From Pacificimonas sp036351775 (GTDB lineage Bacteria; Pseudomonadota; Alphaproteobacteria; Sphingomonadales; Sphingomonadaceae): DNA of 64,000 nucleotides. Both the position numbers and the translations under genes were made by a program. Of the stretch, positions 33,066 through 41,818 are shown piece after piece (positions within the stretch are counted from its first letter, which is position 1; each line of letters starts with the position of its first letter). The notes beneath the pieces were generated by a model. The model did not search any database, was not told the origin of the DNA, and worked only from the letters and a program-made list of their open reading frames with translations. The DNA lies in the NCBI GenBank assembly GCA_036351775.1, contig JAZBPX010000053.1:248001-312000 (forward strand), written 5' to 3'.

Positions 33066-34250
33066 CTAAACCGCCCCCACCTCCCGCAGCATCTGTTTCG
33101 CGATGACCAGCTGCTGGATCTGGGTCGTGCCCTCGTAGATGCGGTACAGGCGGGCGTCGCGGAAGAAGCGTTCGGCGTCATATTCTTTCAGGTATCCCGC
33201 GCCGCCGTAGATCTGCACCACGCGGTCGACGACGCGGCCGCACATTTCGGAGGCGAACATCTTCGCGCAGGCGGCCTCCATGGAGACGCGGACGCCGGTG
33301 TCGGCCTTGCGGCAGGCGTCCTTCAGCATGCAGTCGGCGGCGTAGATTTCCGCCTTTGAGTCCGCCAGCATGGCCTGGATCAGCTGGAAGCCCGAGATCG
33401 GTTCGCCGAACGCCTTCCGCTCCGTAGCGTATTTCAGGCCGCTGTCGAGCGCGCGCTGGGCGTAGGCGGTCGAGCAGGCGGCAATAGACAGCCGCCCGTT
33501 GTCGAGGCTTTGCATGGCGACCATGAAACCGCGGCCCTCGACGCCGCCGAGGAGATTCTCCGCCGGGATGCGCGCATCCTCAAGGATGACATCGGCGATC
33601 TGCGCGCCCGCCTGACCCATCTTTTCGTCGGGCTTGCCGATGGTCAGGCCGGGCGCGTCCGTCGGCACGAGGAACGCTGAGACATGCCCGTTCTTCGGCA
33701 GGTTCTCCTTCGAAGTGCGCGCCATAACGATGACCATGTCGGCGAAGGGCGCGTTGGTGATGTAGCGCTTCGTCCCGTTCAGGACATACTCGTCGCCATC
33801 CCTGACAGCGCTCGTCTGGAGCCCCGCCGAGTCCGAACCCGATCCCGGTTCCGTCAGGCCAAAGGCGGCGATCGAACCCTCGATCAGCTTCGGCAGCCAG
33901 TGCGCCTTCTGCGCGTCCGTGCCGGCCTTCACCAGCGCGGTCGTCACCATGCCGACATTGATGGAGAGGAGGCTGCGATAGGCGGGCGCGGCATAGCTGA
34001 TCCGCTGCATCGTCTCGATATATTGCGACGTCCGCATACCCGCGCCGCCATAATCCTCCGGCGTGGTAATGCCGAACAGGCCCATCTCGACCATTTCCTG
34101 TTTGATGTCGTCCGGCACGCGGTTCAGCCTGATCGTCTCCGCCTCCGCCGGGATCAGCCGCTCGCGCACCCAGCGGTCCAGCTGTTCCAGAAACGCCTGA
34201 AAGCTGTCCTCGTCCATACCGGGGTTCGGCAGATTGTCGTCGCGCGCCAT
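33066..34250 (-). CDS. Acyl-CoA dehydrogenase
   Basis: 394-residue FAD flavoenzyme of the acyl-CoA dehydrogenase family. The middle domain has FGLTEPGSGSDSAGLQT, and the C-terminal YEGTTQIQQLVIAKQMLREV carries the catalytic Glu at the usual short/medium-chain position. It introduces the 2,3-double bond in acyl-CoA and feeds ETF. Chain length or branched preference is not evident. It is divergent from the MDR-family gene; both may serve fatty or branched acid catabolism together with the enoyl-CoA hydratase at 35862, which is an inference. Confidence 0.93.
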   Translation of the reverse strand: MARDDNLPNPGMDEDSFQAFLEQLDRWVRERLIPAEAETIRLNRVPDDIKQEMVEMGLFGITTPEDYGGAGMRTSQYIETMQRISYAAPAYRSLLSINVGMVTTALVKAGTDAQKAHWLPKLIEGSIAAFGLTEPGSGSDSAGLQTSAVRDGDEYVLNGTKRYITNAPFADMVIVMARTSKENLPKNGHVSAFLVPTDAPGLTIGKPDEKMGQAGAQIADVILEDARIPAENLLGGVEGRGFMVAMQSLDNGRLSIAACSTAYAQRALDSGLKYATERKAFGEPISGFQLIQAMLADSKAEIYAADCMLKDACRKADTGVRVSMEAACAKMFASEMCGRVVDRVVQIYGGAGYLKEYDAERFFRDARLYRIYEGTTQIQQLVIAKQMLREVGAV

Positions 34251-34345
34251 GATCGTCCCTTCGCTGAAGTGCGATTATGGTTAGGCTGCGCCGCGCGGCC
34301 TGTCATCCTATGAGGAGCGCCAACCAGAACACAGGGAGACCCGAG

Positions 34346-35473
34346 ATGACCGCCGATGCCAAGCAGCTGTTCACCACCGTTACCGAGGATGACAAGCTCG
34401 TCCTGTCCGTCGAGCCTTATGAGCCGCGGGAACTGAAGGACGACGAGGTGCTGGTCGAAATGCAGGCGGTGCCGATCAATCCGTCGGACCTTGGCCTGCT
34501 GCTGGCACCGGCGGACACGGCGACTGCGCGGTCGGAAACGGTCGATGGCCATCCCGCCCTGGTGGCCGACATCAACCCGGCCATGTCGCGCATCTTTGCC
34601 GCGCGGAAGGGTAAGAAGATGCCTGCGGGTAACGAGGGTGCGGGTATTGTCGTCGCGGCAGGCTCCGGCGCTACGGCGCAGGGGCTGATGGGGAAGGTGG
34701 TCAGCATTGTCGGCGGCCTGATGTACCGCACGCACCGCATCATGAAGGCGGCCGAATGCGTGCCGCTGCCCGATGGCGCGGCGGCGAAGGAAGGCGCCTC
34801 GCTCTTCGTCAATCCGATGACGGTGCAGGGCTTCCTGAACACCATGCGCAGCGAGGGCCACAGCGGTATTGTCCACACGGCGGCGGCGTCGAACCTGGGG
34901 CAGATGTTGGCGAAGCTGTGCCTGAAGGAGGATGTGCCGCTGGTGGCCATCGTGCGCTCCGATGAACAGCGCAAGATCCTCGCCGACATCGGCACGAAGC
35001 ATATCGTCGACTCGTCGAAGGACAGCTTCATGAGCGACCTGATCGACGCGCTGGTCGAAACGGGCGCAACGCTCGGCTTCGATGCGATCGGAGGCGGCAA
35101 GACGGCGAACTACATCCTCGCGGCGATGGAACAGGCCGCCGCGCGCCGCGGGTCGGACTTCAGCGTCTATGGCTCGACGGTGCACAAACAGGTCTACATC
35201 TATGGCCGCCTCGACACGGGCGAGACGATCCTGACGTCGAGCTACGGCATGTTCTGGGGCGTCGGCGGCTGGCTGCTGACCCCGCATCTGGAAGAGGTCG
35301 GCATGGAGCGGACCATGGAAATGCGCCAGTTCTCGGTCGAGGAGCGGAACGGCATTTTCAACAGCGACTATACGAAGGAAATCAGCCTTCTCGACATGAT
35401 CGATCCCGAAATCGCCAAGGCCTATGACCGCAAGGCGACGGGCGAGAAATACCTGGTGAACCCGAGCCTCTGA
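34346..35473 (+). CDS. Zinc-binding-dehydrogenase family (MDR) oxidoreductase
   Basis: 375 residues from ATG 34346, chosen for the CAGGGAGAC site just upstream. Medium-chain dehydrogenase/reductase fold: N-terminal GroES-like domain (PINPSDLGLLL), GNEGAGIVVAAGSGA, then a Rossmann domain with HTAAASNLGQMLAKLC. It lacks the Cys/His zinc ligands of alcohol dehydrogenases, so a quinone reductase or enoyl reductase type is more likely. Substrate unknown. It is divergent from the acyl-CoA dehydrogenase. Confidence 0.85.
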   Translation: MTADAKQLFTTVTEDDKLVLSVEPYEPRELKDDEVLVEMQAVPINPSDLGLLLAPADTATARSETVDGHPALVADINPAMSRIFAARKGKKMPAGNEGAGIVVAAGSGATAQGLMGKVVSIVGGLMYRTHRIMKAAECVPLPDGAAAKEGASLFVNPMTVQGFLNTMRSEGHSGIVHTAAASNLGQMLAKLCLKEDVPLVAIVRSDEQRKILADIGTKHIVDSSKDSFMSDLIDALVETGATLGFDAIGGGKTANYILAAMEQAAARRGSDFSVYGSTVHKQVYIYGRLDTGETILTSSYGMFWGVGGWLLTPHLEEVGMERTMEMRQFSVEERNGIFNSDYTKEISLLDMIDPEIAKAYDRKATGEKYLVNPSL

Positions 35474-35487
35474 CCTCGACGCCTTAG

Positions 35488-35576
35488 TGATTCCTGCGCA
35501 GGCAGGAATCCATGGACCCGAGTTGCACCTCGGGGGCTCCGGTTTGTCCATGGATCCCTGCCTGCGCAGGTATGAC
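35488..35576. repeat. Paired inverted repeat (ATTCCTGCGCAGGCAGG type)
   Basis: TGATTCCTGCGCAGGCAGG (from 35488) and the inverse GCCTGCGCAGGTATGAC (to 35576) flank about 30 bp. It is the first of three repeats that fill the 388-bp gap after the MDR gene; no gene is seen there. Confidence 0.8.
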
Positions 35577-35628
35577 TAAATCTGGGCGAGACGTATCTCG
35601 TAACCTCGCGCCTCTGGCCTACTTGCTA

Positions 35629-35716
35629 GTCATTCCTGCGGAGGCAGGAATCCATGCTGGAACGGTCGAGCCTGGCACGGCTCTCACAGCGTGGATCCCT
35701 GCCTTCGCAGGGATGA
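35629..35716. repeat. Paired inverted repeat (ATTCCTGCGGAGGCAGG type)
   Basis: GTCATTCCTGCGGAGGCAGG (35629-35648) with its inverse ending CTTCGCAGGGATGAC (35716), a second copy of the preceding pair with a different centre. Confidence 0.8.
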
Positions 35717-35799
35717 CTAAACCTAGGACGGGACGCATCTGGTGGGCTCGAGTCTCTAGGTGAGCTTATCGGCATCACTTCGATGCCGGTGGGTGACGC

Positions 35800-35848
35800 T
35801 TCGACCCCCGCGGAGGCGGGGGTCGAAGGGCGAGCGTGCGGGGCGGTA
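35800..35848. repeat. Hairpin repeat with CGAGCGTGCGGGGCGGT tail
   Basis: CTTCGACCCCCGCGGAGG and its complement form a hairpin (35800-35828), followed by a tail that is identical to the one at 63411-63430. It lies just downstream of the enoyl-CoA hydratase stop. Confidence 0.75.
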
Positions 35849-35861
35849 TCGCCGAAGACGT

Positions 35862-36650
35862 TTACTCTTCGCCCAGCATCGCTTCGATAATCTTGCGGCG
35901 TTCGTCGAGGCCGTTGGAGACGCTTTCCCAGCCGCCCGCCGCGTCCATCGTTTGCGCCGATAGCGCGCGTAGCGGGATGTTCGTGACGGTCTTGGTCCAG
36001 CGCACGGCCCAGTTCGGGTTGGCGAGGATCTTGCCCGCGATCTCATCGACCTTCGCGTCGAGATCGGCCGTCGGCACCGCGTGGTTGATGAGGCCGAGCG
36101 GCACTGCCTCCGCCGCCGTCAGCATGTCACCGGTCAGGAGCAGTTCTTTTGCCTTCGCATAGCCGATCAGCTGCGGCCAGATCAGCGCGCCGCCGTCGCC
36201 TGCAACGAGGCCCACCTTCACATGCGGGTCGCCGATCTTCGCGCGCTCGTCGGCGATGATGATGTCGCAGAGCAGCGCGATGGTCGCGCCGAGCCCTGCC
36301 GCCGCGCCGTTCAGGCGGCAGATGACCGGCTTTTCCATATCCAGCAGCGAGCCCACGATCCGCTTGGCGTCCCAGGCCATGTGGCGGAAGCGCTCCGGCT
36401 CGGCGATCATCTCGCCCATCCAGTCGAAGTCACCGCCCGCGCAGAAGGCTTTCCCCTTCGCCGAGAGGACGATCAGGTCCGAACCCTCGTCGCGCTGGAG
36501 GGCGTCGAAGATGCGCGACAGTTCCTCGTGCATGACCTCGTCGACCGGGTTCATCGGCTTGCCGGTATCGATGAAGCAGTCCAGCCGCCGTCCGCTCCGT
36601 GCGAAGGAGAAGCGCTGCCAGTCGCCTTTCGTGACGTCGTGCCCGCTCAC
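35862..36650 (-). CDS. Enoyl-CoA hydratase/isomerase family protein
   Basis: 262 residues from a GTG at 36650 that overlaps the stop of the upstream peptidase gene (GTGA). Crotonase fold: oxyanion regions KAFCAGGDFDWM and LNGAAAGLGATIALL, and the DPHVKVGLVAGDGGALIW block where the family catalytic acids lie; here Asp occupies one Glu position. It may be a hydratase, isomerase or related acyl-CoA enzyme. Translational coupling to an S9 peptidase is unusual. An upstream in-frame start inside the peptidase frame is rejected. Confidence 0.85.
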   Translation of the reverse strand: MSGHDVTKGDWQRFSFARSGRRLDCFIDTGKPMNPVDEVMHEELSRIFDALQRDEGSDLIVLSAKGKAFCAGGDFDWMGEMIAEPERFRHMAWDAKRIVGSLLDMEKPVICRLNGAAAGLGATIALLCDIIIADERAKIGDPHVKVGLVAGDGGALIWPQLIGYAKAKELLLTGDMLTAAEAVPLGLINHAVPTADLDAKVDEIAGKILANPNWAVRWTKTVTNIPLRALSAQTMDAAGGWESVSNGLDERRKIIEAMLGEE

Positions 36651-38683
36651 TTGGCGGCGTCCGGCCCGATATGCTCGTCCAGCCAGCGGAAGATTTCGCT
36701 GTGCCATTGCAGCGAGTTGGCGGGTTTCAGGATCCAGTGATTCTCATCCTCGAAAATCAGCAGCCGCGCATCGAGCCCCAGCCGCTCCTGCGCCATGAAG
36801 GCCATCAGCCCCTGCGTGTAGGGCACACGAAAATCCTTCAGGCCGTGAATGACCAGCATCGGGCTCTGCCAGTTCGTCACGTAATTCACGGGGTTCCAGC
36901 GCTCATAGGCCTCTTCCCGCGCATAATAAGGCCCGCTGAAGTCGAATTCCGGGAAGAACAGCTCCTCGGTCGAATAGTAGAAGCTGCGCATGTCGAACAG
37001 GCCGGCATGATTGATCAGGCAGGCGAACTCCTCCGGCCACTGTCCGGCGATCCAGTTCATCATATAGCCGCCATAGGAGCCGCCCGCTGCGCACGCTTCC
37101 TGCTGGTGCAGAAAGGGATAGCGTTCGCGCGCCGCCGCCAGCCCGAGCTGAAGGTCGACAAGCGGTTTCCCGCCCCAGTCATTATTGATGGAATCCGTGA
37201 ATTCCTGCGAGTAGCCCGACGATCCGTGGAAATCGATCGCGACGATGGCATAGCCCGCGCCCGCCCAAGCCTGCGGGTTCCAGCGCGACGACCAGCCGTT
37301 CGACCACTGCCCCTGCGGCCCGCCATGCGACCACAGCACGGTCGGTGCGGTCTGGCCGCGTTCCAGCCCAGCCGGTTCGACCACATAGCCGTAAACCCGC
37401 TCGCCCTCCGCGCCCGGAAAGGCGAAGCGGTGAACCGTGCCCAGCTCGATTTCGGACAGGCGCTCGGCGTTGATGCCGGTCAGGCGCTTTAGGTCGCCAT
37501 TCTTGTAGCCGTAAAGATCGCCCGGTTCGGTCAGGGAGGAATGCGTGAAGAAGACCTCCCCGTCCTGCGCGCCGACGAAACTGAGCGATCCGTCGAAAAG
37601 GTCATATTCATCGACATCGCCGTCCAGGCTGATCGCATAGAGGCGCGTGTTCCAGCCCTCATGCGCGGCGACATGCAGGAAGGTGCCGCGCTCCGACCAG
37701 GCCAGCGAGTCCGCCGACCGGTCCCAGTCCTCGGCGATGCGGTCGATACGGCCGGTTGCAAGGTCGCGGACGTAGATACGGCTTTGCGACGCCTCCGACC
37801 CCGGCGTGTCCATGGCGAGCCAGGCCAGCTTCGTTCCGTCGGGTGAGATCGCCGGATAGCGGTCATAGCCCAGCCGGCCCGGTGTCAGGTTGACGGGCGC
37901 GGCGCTGCCGTCGACGGGCGCGGCATAGATGTCCGTGTTTGTGGACCAAGCCTCGCCCTGCGTCGCTTCGCGCAGCACGAAATACACGGTCTCGCCGTCC
38001 GGGCTGACGGCAACATCGTCCGCGCCGCCAAAGGGGCGCGTGGGGACATTGCCGCGCAGCCCCGCGCCGATCTCGACCGGCAGGCCGCCCTCGATGGGGA
38101 CCGAGAACAGACGTGTGAAGCCGCCATCCGTCCAGGTGTCCCACTGGCGTACGAACAGGTCGTCATAGACCGCGCCGGTGCCAATTTCGGGCGCGTCGGG
38201 GTTCACGTCGCGCCAGAAGACGATGCGGTCACCGGCGAACTTGAAGCCGGAGATCCCGTCCTCCACGCGCGTGACCTGTTCCGGCAGGCCGCTGAGCGTT
38301 GAGCGCCAGACCTGCGGTTCGCCGGAACGGCCGGACAGCCAGTAGACCGCGCCGTCCGCGCCGAAGACCGGTTCCGAATCGCTTTCCGGATCCGTGTGCC
38401 AGCGCTGCGGCGTGGGGGCATCTGCGGACAGGGAAATGGTGAACAGGTCGGTGCGTCCGCGATTGGCAGCGAGATCGGTTTCGCGCATGGAAAAGACCAG
38501 CGTTTCGCCGTCGGGCGACAGGACGGCGCTGCCCATCCGGTTCATGGCGACGAGGTCATCCGCCGTCATGGCGCGGCGTTCCGGTGCCGCCTCCTGCGGA
38601 TCGGACGGCGGGGTCTGCGCGAGGGTCTGCATCGGAAGGGCGAGGAGCAGCGCGGCCGCTGCGAACGGAAGATGGCTTGTCAT
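36647..38683 (-). CDS. S9-family serine peptidase (acylaminoacyl/dipeptidyl peptidase type)
   Basis: 678 residues with signal peptide (cleaved near QTLAQT), so periplasmic. An N-terminal beta-propeller of WD40-like/TolB-type blades (about residues 40-400) is followed by an alpha/beta hydrolase domain. The nucleophile is in GGSYGGYMMNW, Asp in VIHGLKDFRVPYTQ and His in FEDENHWILKP. This is the prolyl-oligopeptidase family order. It probably trims oligopeptides. The 3' end overlaps the enoyl-CoA hydratase start. The start is divergent from nothing; the PopZ-like gene lies 65 bp upstream on the same strand. Confidence 0.92.
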   Translation of the reverse strand: MTSHLPFAAAALLLALPMQTLAQTPPSDPQEAAPERRAMTADDLVAMNRMGSAVLSPDGETLVFSMRETDLAANRGRTDLFTISLSADAPTPQRWHTDPESDSEPVFGADGAVYWLSGRSGEPQVWRSTLSGLPEQVTRVEDGISGFKFAGDRIVFWRDVNPDAPEIGTGAVYDDLFVRQWDTWTDGGFTRLFSVPIEGGLPVEIGAGLRGNVPTRPFGGADDVAVSPDGETVYFVLREATQGEAWSTNTDIYAAPVDGSAAPVNLTPGRLGYDRYPAISPDGTKLAWLAMDTPGSEASQSRIYVRDLATGRIDRIAEDWDRSADSLAWSERGTFLHVAAHEGWNTRLYAISLDGDVDEYDLFDGSLSFVGAQDGEVFFTHSSLTEPGDLYGYKNGDLKRLTGINAERLSEIELGTVHRFAFPGAEGERVYGYVVEPAGLERGQTAPTVLWSHGGPQGQWSNGWSSRWNPQAWAGAGYAIVAIDFHGSSGYSQEFTDSINNDWGGKPLVDLQLGLAAARERYPFLHQQEACAAGGSYGGYMMNWIAGQWPEEFACLINHAGLFDMRSFYYSTEELFFPEFDFSGPYYAREEAYERWNPVNYVTNWQSPMLVIHGLKDFRVPYTQGLMAFMAQERLGLDARLLIFEDENHWILKPANSLQWHSEIFRWLDEHIGPDAAK

Positions 38684-38748
38684 GGCGGTAGACCTAGCAA
38701 GCGCAGTCCGCCGCGCAAATGCCGTAGAGCATCAGATGATCGGGGCGG

Positions 38749-39099
38749 TTAGCGTCCGCGCGTGACTCGCTTCACCTCCGCCGCCACCATGCGTTCGACG
38801 ATCCCGGGAAGGTGCTGGTCCAGCCATTGTTTCAGGAGCGGGCGAAGCGCCTCCATCGCCAGCTCCTCGACGGTTTTGCCGCCAAGATCGCGGGCGGCCT
38901 GCGGGATCGTCGGTTCGGCAAGCGAAGCGCCGTCCACTGCCGTCAGCGCCGCGTCGCTCGTATCGCTGCCGAGAAGCTCCGAAACCGGGCGCGGCCCGGC
39001 GGGCACCGCCTCGCCGCCTTCATCGATCAGGGAGCGAATGGACGAGAGAATCTCCCGCATCGATTCGCGGGAACCGGGCTTGGTGGGCTGATCGGACAT
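38749..39099 (-). CDS. DUF2497 / PopZ-like protein
   Basis: 116 residues from ATG 39099. The N-terminal REILSSIRSLIDEG helix, an acidic linker and the C-terminal TVEELAMEALRPLLKQWLDQHLPGIVERMVAAEV helices match the PopZ/DUF2497 pattern. Those are polar organising proteins that self-assemble through the C-terminal helices. It is much shorter than Caulobacter PopZ mainly in the linker. It lies 10 bp after tolC in the order pcm-tolC-DUF2497. From memory, valS often follows in sphingomonads; here the S9 peptidase does. Confidence 0.85.
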   Translation of the reverse strand: MSDQPTKPGSRESMREILSSIRSLIDEGGEAVPAGPRPVSELLGSDTSDAALTAVDGASLAEPTIPQAARDLGGKTVEELAMEALRPLLKQWLDQHLPGIVERMVAAEVKRVTRGR

Positions 39100-39109
39100 G
39101 GGCCCCAGC

Positions 39110-40612
39110 CTAGCCCGCATCGCCCTCCGTCGCCAGAACCTCGTCGGCAGAGGGCGCTTCGGGCGTCGGGTCGGGAAGGGGGCGACGAACCGTGGGTGCG
39201 GGGACCGGCACGGTCGGCTCGGTCGTTACCGGCTGCGGGTCGAACTCCGCGGTCCAGTCGAACCAGTGATCGTCGGCGCGGTCGAGGTAACGCTCCGCAT
39301 CATACAGCCGGACCGGCACGCCCAGATCGTCAGCCTCTGCCCTGCCCATCGCGGCGAGCAGCGCGAAGGCCGCGACGTAGCTGTTGCGTTCGGCGCGCAC
39401 CAGCTGGACCTGGGACGTCAGGAGCTCCTGCTCGGCGTTCAAGACGTCGAGGATGTTGCGCGTTCCGACGGTTAGTTCGGCGCGGGTGCCCTCCAGGGCA
39501 AGCTCGTTCGCATCGACGGCGAGCGCGGACGCGTTGATCGTCGCGCGCGCGGCCAGCAGGTTCTCGGCCGCCGTCCGGACCTGGCTGATGGTCTGACGTT
39601 CGGCCGACAGAGCCTCTTCGCGGCGCTGAACGGCCAGCGCCTTTGCGCTGCGAACCTGGCTGCCAATCTGTCCGCCCGAAAAGATCGGAATGGTTGCGGT
39701 CAGCCGGATATTCTGCGTCCAGTCGGTGAAGCTGAACGGGATGTTGAACTGCTGGTTCAGACCCTGAATGTCGACATAGCCCGCCCGCAGGGTCGCCTCC
39801 AGCGTCGGATAGAGCTGACCGCGGGTCTGGCGCACGCGGTAGGCCTGCGCCTCCTCCTGCAGGCGGGCCGACTGAACGAACGGGTTCAGGTTCAGCGCGA
39901 TTTCCACGGCCTCATCCGTATCGGCGGGCAGGGCAGGCAGGGCAGGCGGCGGCTGCAGGTCGACCGGTGGATGCCCGACGACCTGCTCATAGGCATAGCG
40001 GCTGCTTTCGAGGTTCGCCTGTGCGGCGATGTTCTGGCTGCGCGCGAGGGCCAGGCGCGCCTCTGACTGCGCAACGTCGGTGCGCGTCACGTCGCCGACC
40101 TCGAACCGGTCGGTCGTCGCCTGCAACTGGCGCTCGAGAACGGACACGTTGTTCGTGGTCAGCTCGACTTCCGACTGGTCGGTCAGGACATCCATGTAAA
40201 CGGTCACGACATCCAGCATCAGCTGGTTCTCCGTCCCGCGCAGCAGCTGCCGGCCCGCCAGGACGCCGCGATCCGCGGCGCGAATGCCGTTCTTCGTGCG
40301 GCCAAAGGTGAACACCGGCTGGCGCAGTTCAACGCCGCCGATCACCTGTCGCTGCAGGTCGTCAAACTGGGCCGGGCCGGTCGTCTCCTGGTCGAGGAAG
40401 GTATTCGCGCCGATCGTGGGCAGTACGGTTTGCTTCGCGCGGACGAGCTCCTCGTCGTTCACCCGCTGTCCGGCGCGCGCGGCGGTAATTTGCGGGTTCG
40501 TTGCATAGGCAGCGGCCATCGCCTCCTTCAGCGTTTCCGCCGAGGCCGTGGTCCCTGTCATCACAGACGCCGCGGCGGCCATCAGCAGCGCGGCAGTACG
40601 GGCTCCGATCAT
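39110..40612 (-). CDS. TolC family outer membrane channel
   Basis: 500 residues with signal peptide ending TTASA. TolC-type duplicated helical hairpin repeats are evident (for example NPFVQSARLQEEAQAYRVRQTRGQLYPTLEA), with two periplasmic helical barrels and short strands. It forms the outer membrane exit duct for type I secretion or RND/ABC pumps. The C-terminal 60 residues are Pro/Ala/Asp-rich. Its ATG overlaps the pcm stop (TGATG). There is no adjacent ABC transporter, so it probably serves several systems. Confidence 0.93.
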   Translation of the reverse strand: MIGARTAALLMAAAASVMTGTTASAETLKEAMAAAYATNPQITAARAGQRVNDEELVRAKQTVLPTIGANTFLDQETTGPAQFDDLQRQVIGGVELRQPVFTFGRTKNGIRAADRGVLAGRQLLRGTENQLMLDVVTVYMDVLTDQSEVELTTNNVSVLERQLQATTDRFEVGDVTRTDVAQSEARLALARSQNIAAQANLESSRYAYEQVVGHPPVDLQPPPALPALPADTDEAVEIALNLNPFVQSARLQEEAQAYRVRQTRGQLYPTLEATLRAGYVDIQGLNQQFNIPFSFTDWTQNIRLTATIPIFSGGQIGSQVRSAKALAVQRREEALSAERQTISQVRTAAENLLAARATINASALAVDANELALEGTRAELTVGTRNILDVLNAEQELLTSQVQLVRAERNSYVAAFALLAAMGRAEADDLGVPVRLYDAERYLDRADDHWFDWTAEFDPQPVTTEPTVPVPAPTVRRPLPDPTPEAPSADEVLATEGDAG

Positions 40613-41325
40613 CAGAAGGCGAACCCCTTTTCCTTGGCAAATCCAGGCAGGGGCGCGACCCCCGCATCCGATACGAAGGTCCAGCCGATATGTCCCCCGA
40701 AAACGCGCCCGATCCCTGCGCGCGCGGTGCCTTCGTCCATGATGACGGCGGCGACCCGGCCGCCTTCCTTTACCTGCGAAAGGATGGTGTCCGGCAGATA
40801 GTCGATCCGCCCCTCAATCAGGATCAGGTCATAGGGTCCGTTCTCGCCATAACCTTCGTTCAGCGGCCCGCTGACCGGTTTCAGGTTCGGCACACGGGAA
40901 ATCGCAACCGCCGGTTCAATGCCGTCTTCCAGCAGCACCACGTCGAGCGCCAGCATGGCCAGCACGGCGGCGGAATAGCCGGTCGTCCCGCCGATCACGA
41001 GCGCCTTCTCGCCGTTCCGCGGTTCAGCGAACTCGATCAGGCGGCCGAGCGTCAGCGGCTCCATCATGAAGCGGCCGGGTGCAACCTCGATATCCTCGTC
41101 GAGATAGGCGAAGGCGAGCATGTCCTTCGGGACGAACGCCTCCCGCGGGACCTCGCGAAAGGCCGCGACGATGTCGTCGGAGGTCACCGAATTGGGACGA
41201 AGCTGGCTGTCCACCATATGCGCCCGCATCTGCGAAAAATCGTGCGTTCCCTGCTGCTTGACTGGCTGCAATGCGGTCCCGTCGACAGGGACGGGCTCGG
41301 CTCGGGAACTAGCGGTGGACATCAT
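40612..41325 (-). CDS. Protein-L-isoaspartate O-methyltransferase family protein
   Basis: About 237 residues from ATG 41325 (or 41322; an ATG at 41358 is also in frame). The MRAHMVDSQLRPNSV start, VPREAFVPKD and the SAM loop ALVIGGTTGYSAAVLA match the PCMT family as found before tolC in sphingomonads. The SAM loop GGTTGY replaces the usual GxGSGY, so catalysis is not assured. The family repairs isoaspartyl residues. It is the first gene of the pcm-tolC-popZ-like unit. Confidence 0.8.
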   Translation of the reverse strand: MMSTASSRAEPVPVDGTALQPVKQQGTHDFSQMRAHMVDSQLRPNSVTSDDIVAAFREVPREAFVPKDMLAFAYLDEDIEVAPGRFMMEPLTLGRLIEFAEPRNGEKALVIGGTTGYSAAVLAMLALDVVLLEDGIEPAVAISRVPNLKPVSGPLNEGYGENGPYDLILIEGRIDYLPDTILSQVKEGGRVAAVIMDEGTARAGIGRVFGGHIGWTFVSDAGVAPLPGFAKEKGFAF

Positions 41326-41538
41326 GGCACTATCTTTCAAACGTCTTAGGGGTGACATATACGGCTAATACACCAGAGGGCAACAGCTGTGTGCCGCTCA
41401 AATTCACTTCGCACCTGCCATTAGAAGCTCCCGTCCGACCTTCCAAGCCGTTGCGCTTTCGAAAGCTGCTGTGTAGATGCGCGCTTCCCGCCGGGCGGTC
41501 CATCGTCGCGACCGACATCCGCCCGACCCAGACCATGG

Positions 41539-41612
41539 GGCCCGATGGCGGAGTGGTTACGCAGAGGACTGCAAATCCTTGCACGCCGGTTCGATTCCGG
41601 CTCGGGCCTCCA
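41539..41612 (+). tRNA. tRNA-Cys (anticodon GCA)
   Basis: Acceptor stem GGCCCGA (41539-41545) pairs with TCGGGCC (41602-41608); the discriminator T is at 41609 and an encoded CCA at 41610-41612. The anticodon loop CTGCAAA holds GCA at 41571-41573. The T arm has CCGGTTCGATTCCGG. All arms fold. The 180 bp upstream and 206 bp downstream contain no gene. Confidence 0.97.
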
Positions 41613-41741
41613 CAGACTTCCGGCGAGCGCGGACTAGCGCCAAGCATGAGGGGCTGGCGACACCCATGGGCGCGCTTCTTCCACGCTCGGTTTCGCCGGC
41701 CTTTCCAGACGATGCCGCGCTGCCAGACGCACCCTTTATGT

Positions 41742-41758
41742 TATCCTGAATTAGGATA
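41742..41758. promoter_or_regulatory. Perfect palindrome upstream of the cadherin-like gene
   Basis: TATCCT-GAATT-AGGATA, 6-bp arms, about 60 bp before the gene start. No T run follows, so an operator is more likely than a terminator. Confidence 0.35.
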
Positions 41759-41818
41759 GGGTCCGAAGCGGATCTGCATACCATAGGCGTTCGCGCCGCG
41801 CTTAGGGGAGTTCGTTTC

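Noticed and set aside
35488..35848. Regular spacing of repeats, considered as a CRISPR array
   Set aside because: Units are inverted pairs with variable spacing and related palindromic cores; no constant repeat-spacer pattern and no cas genes.
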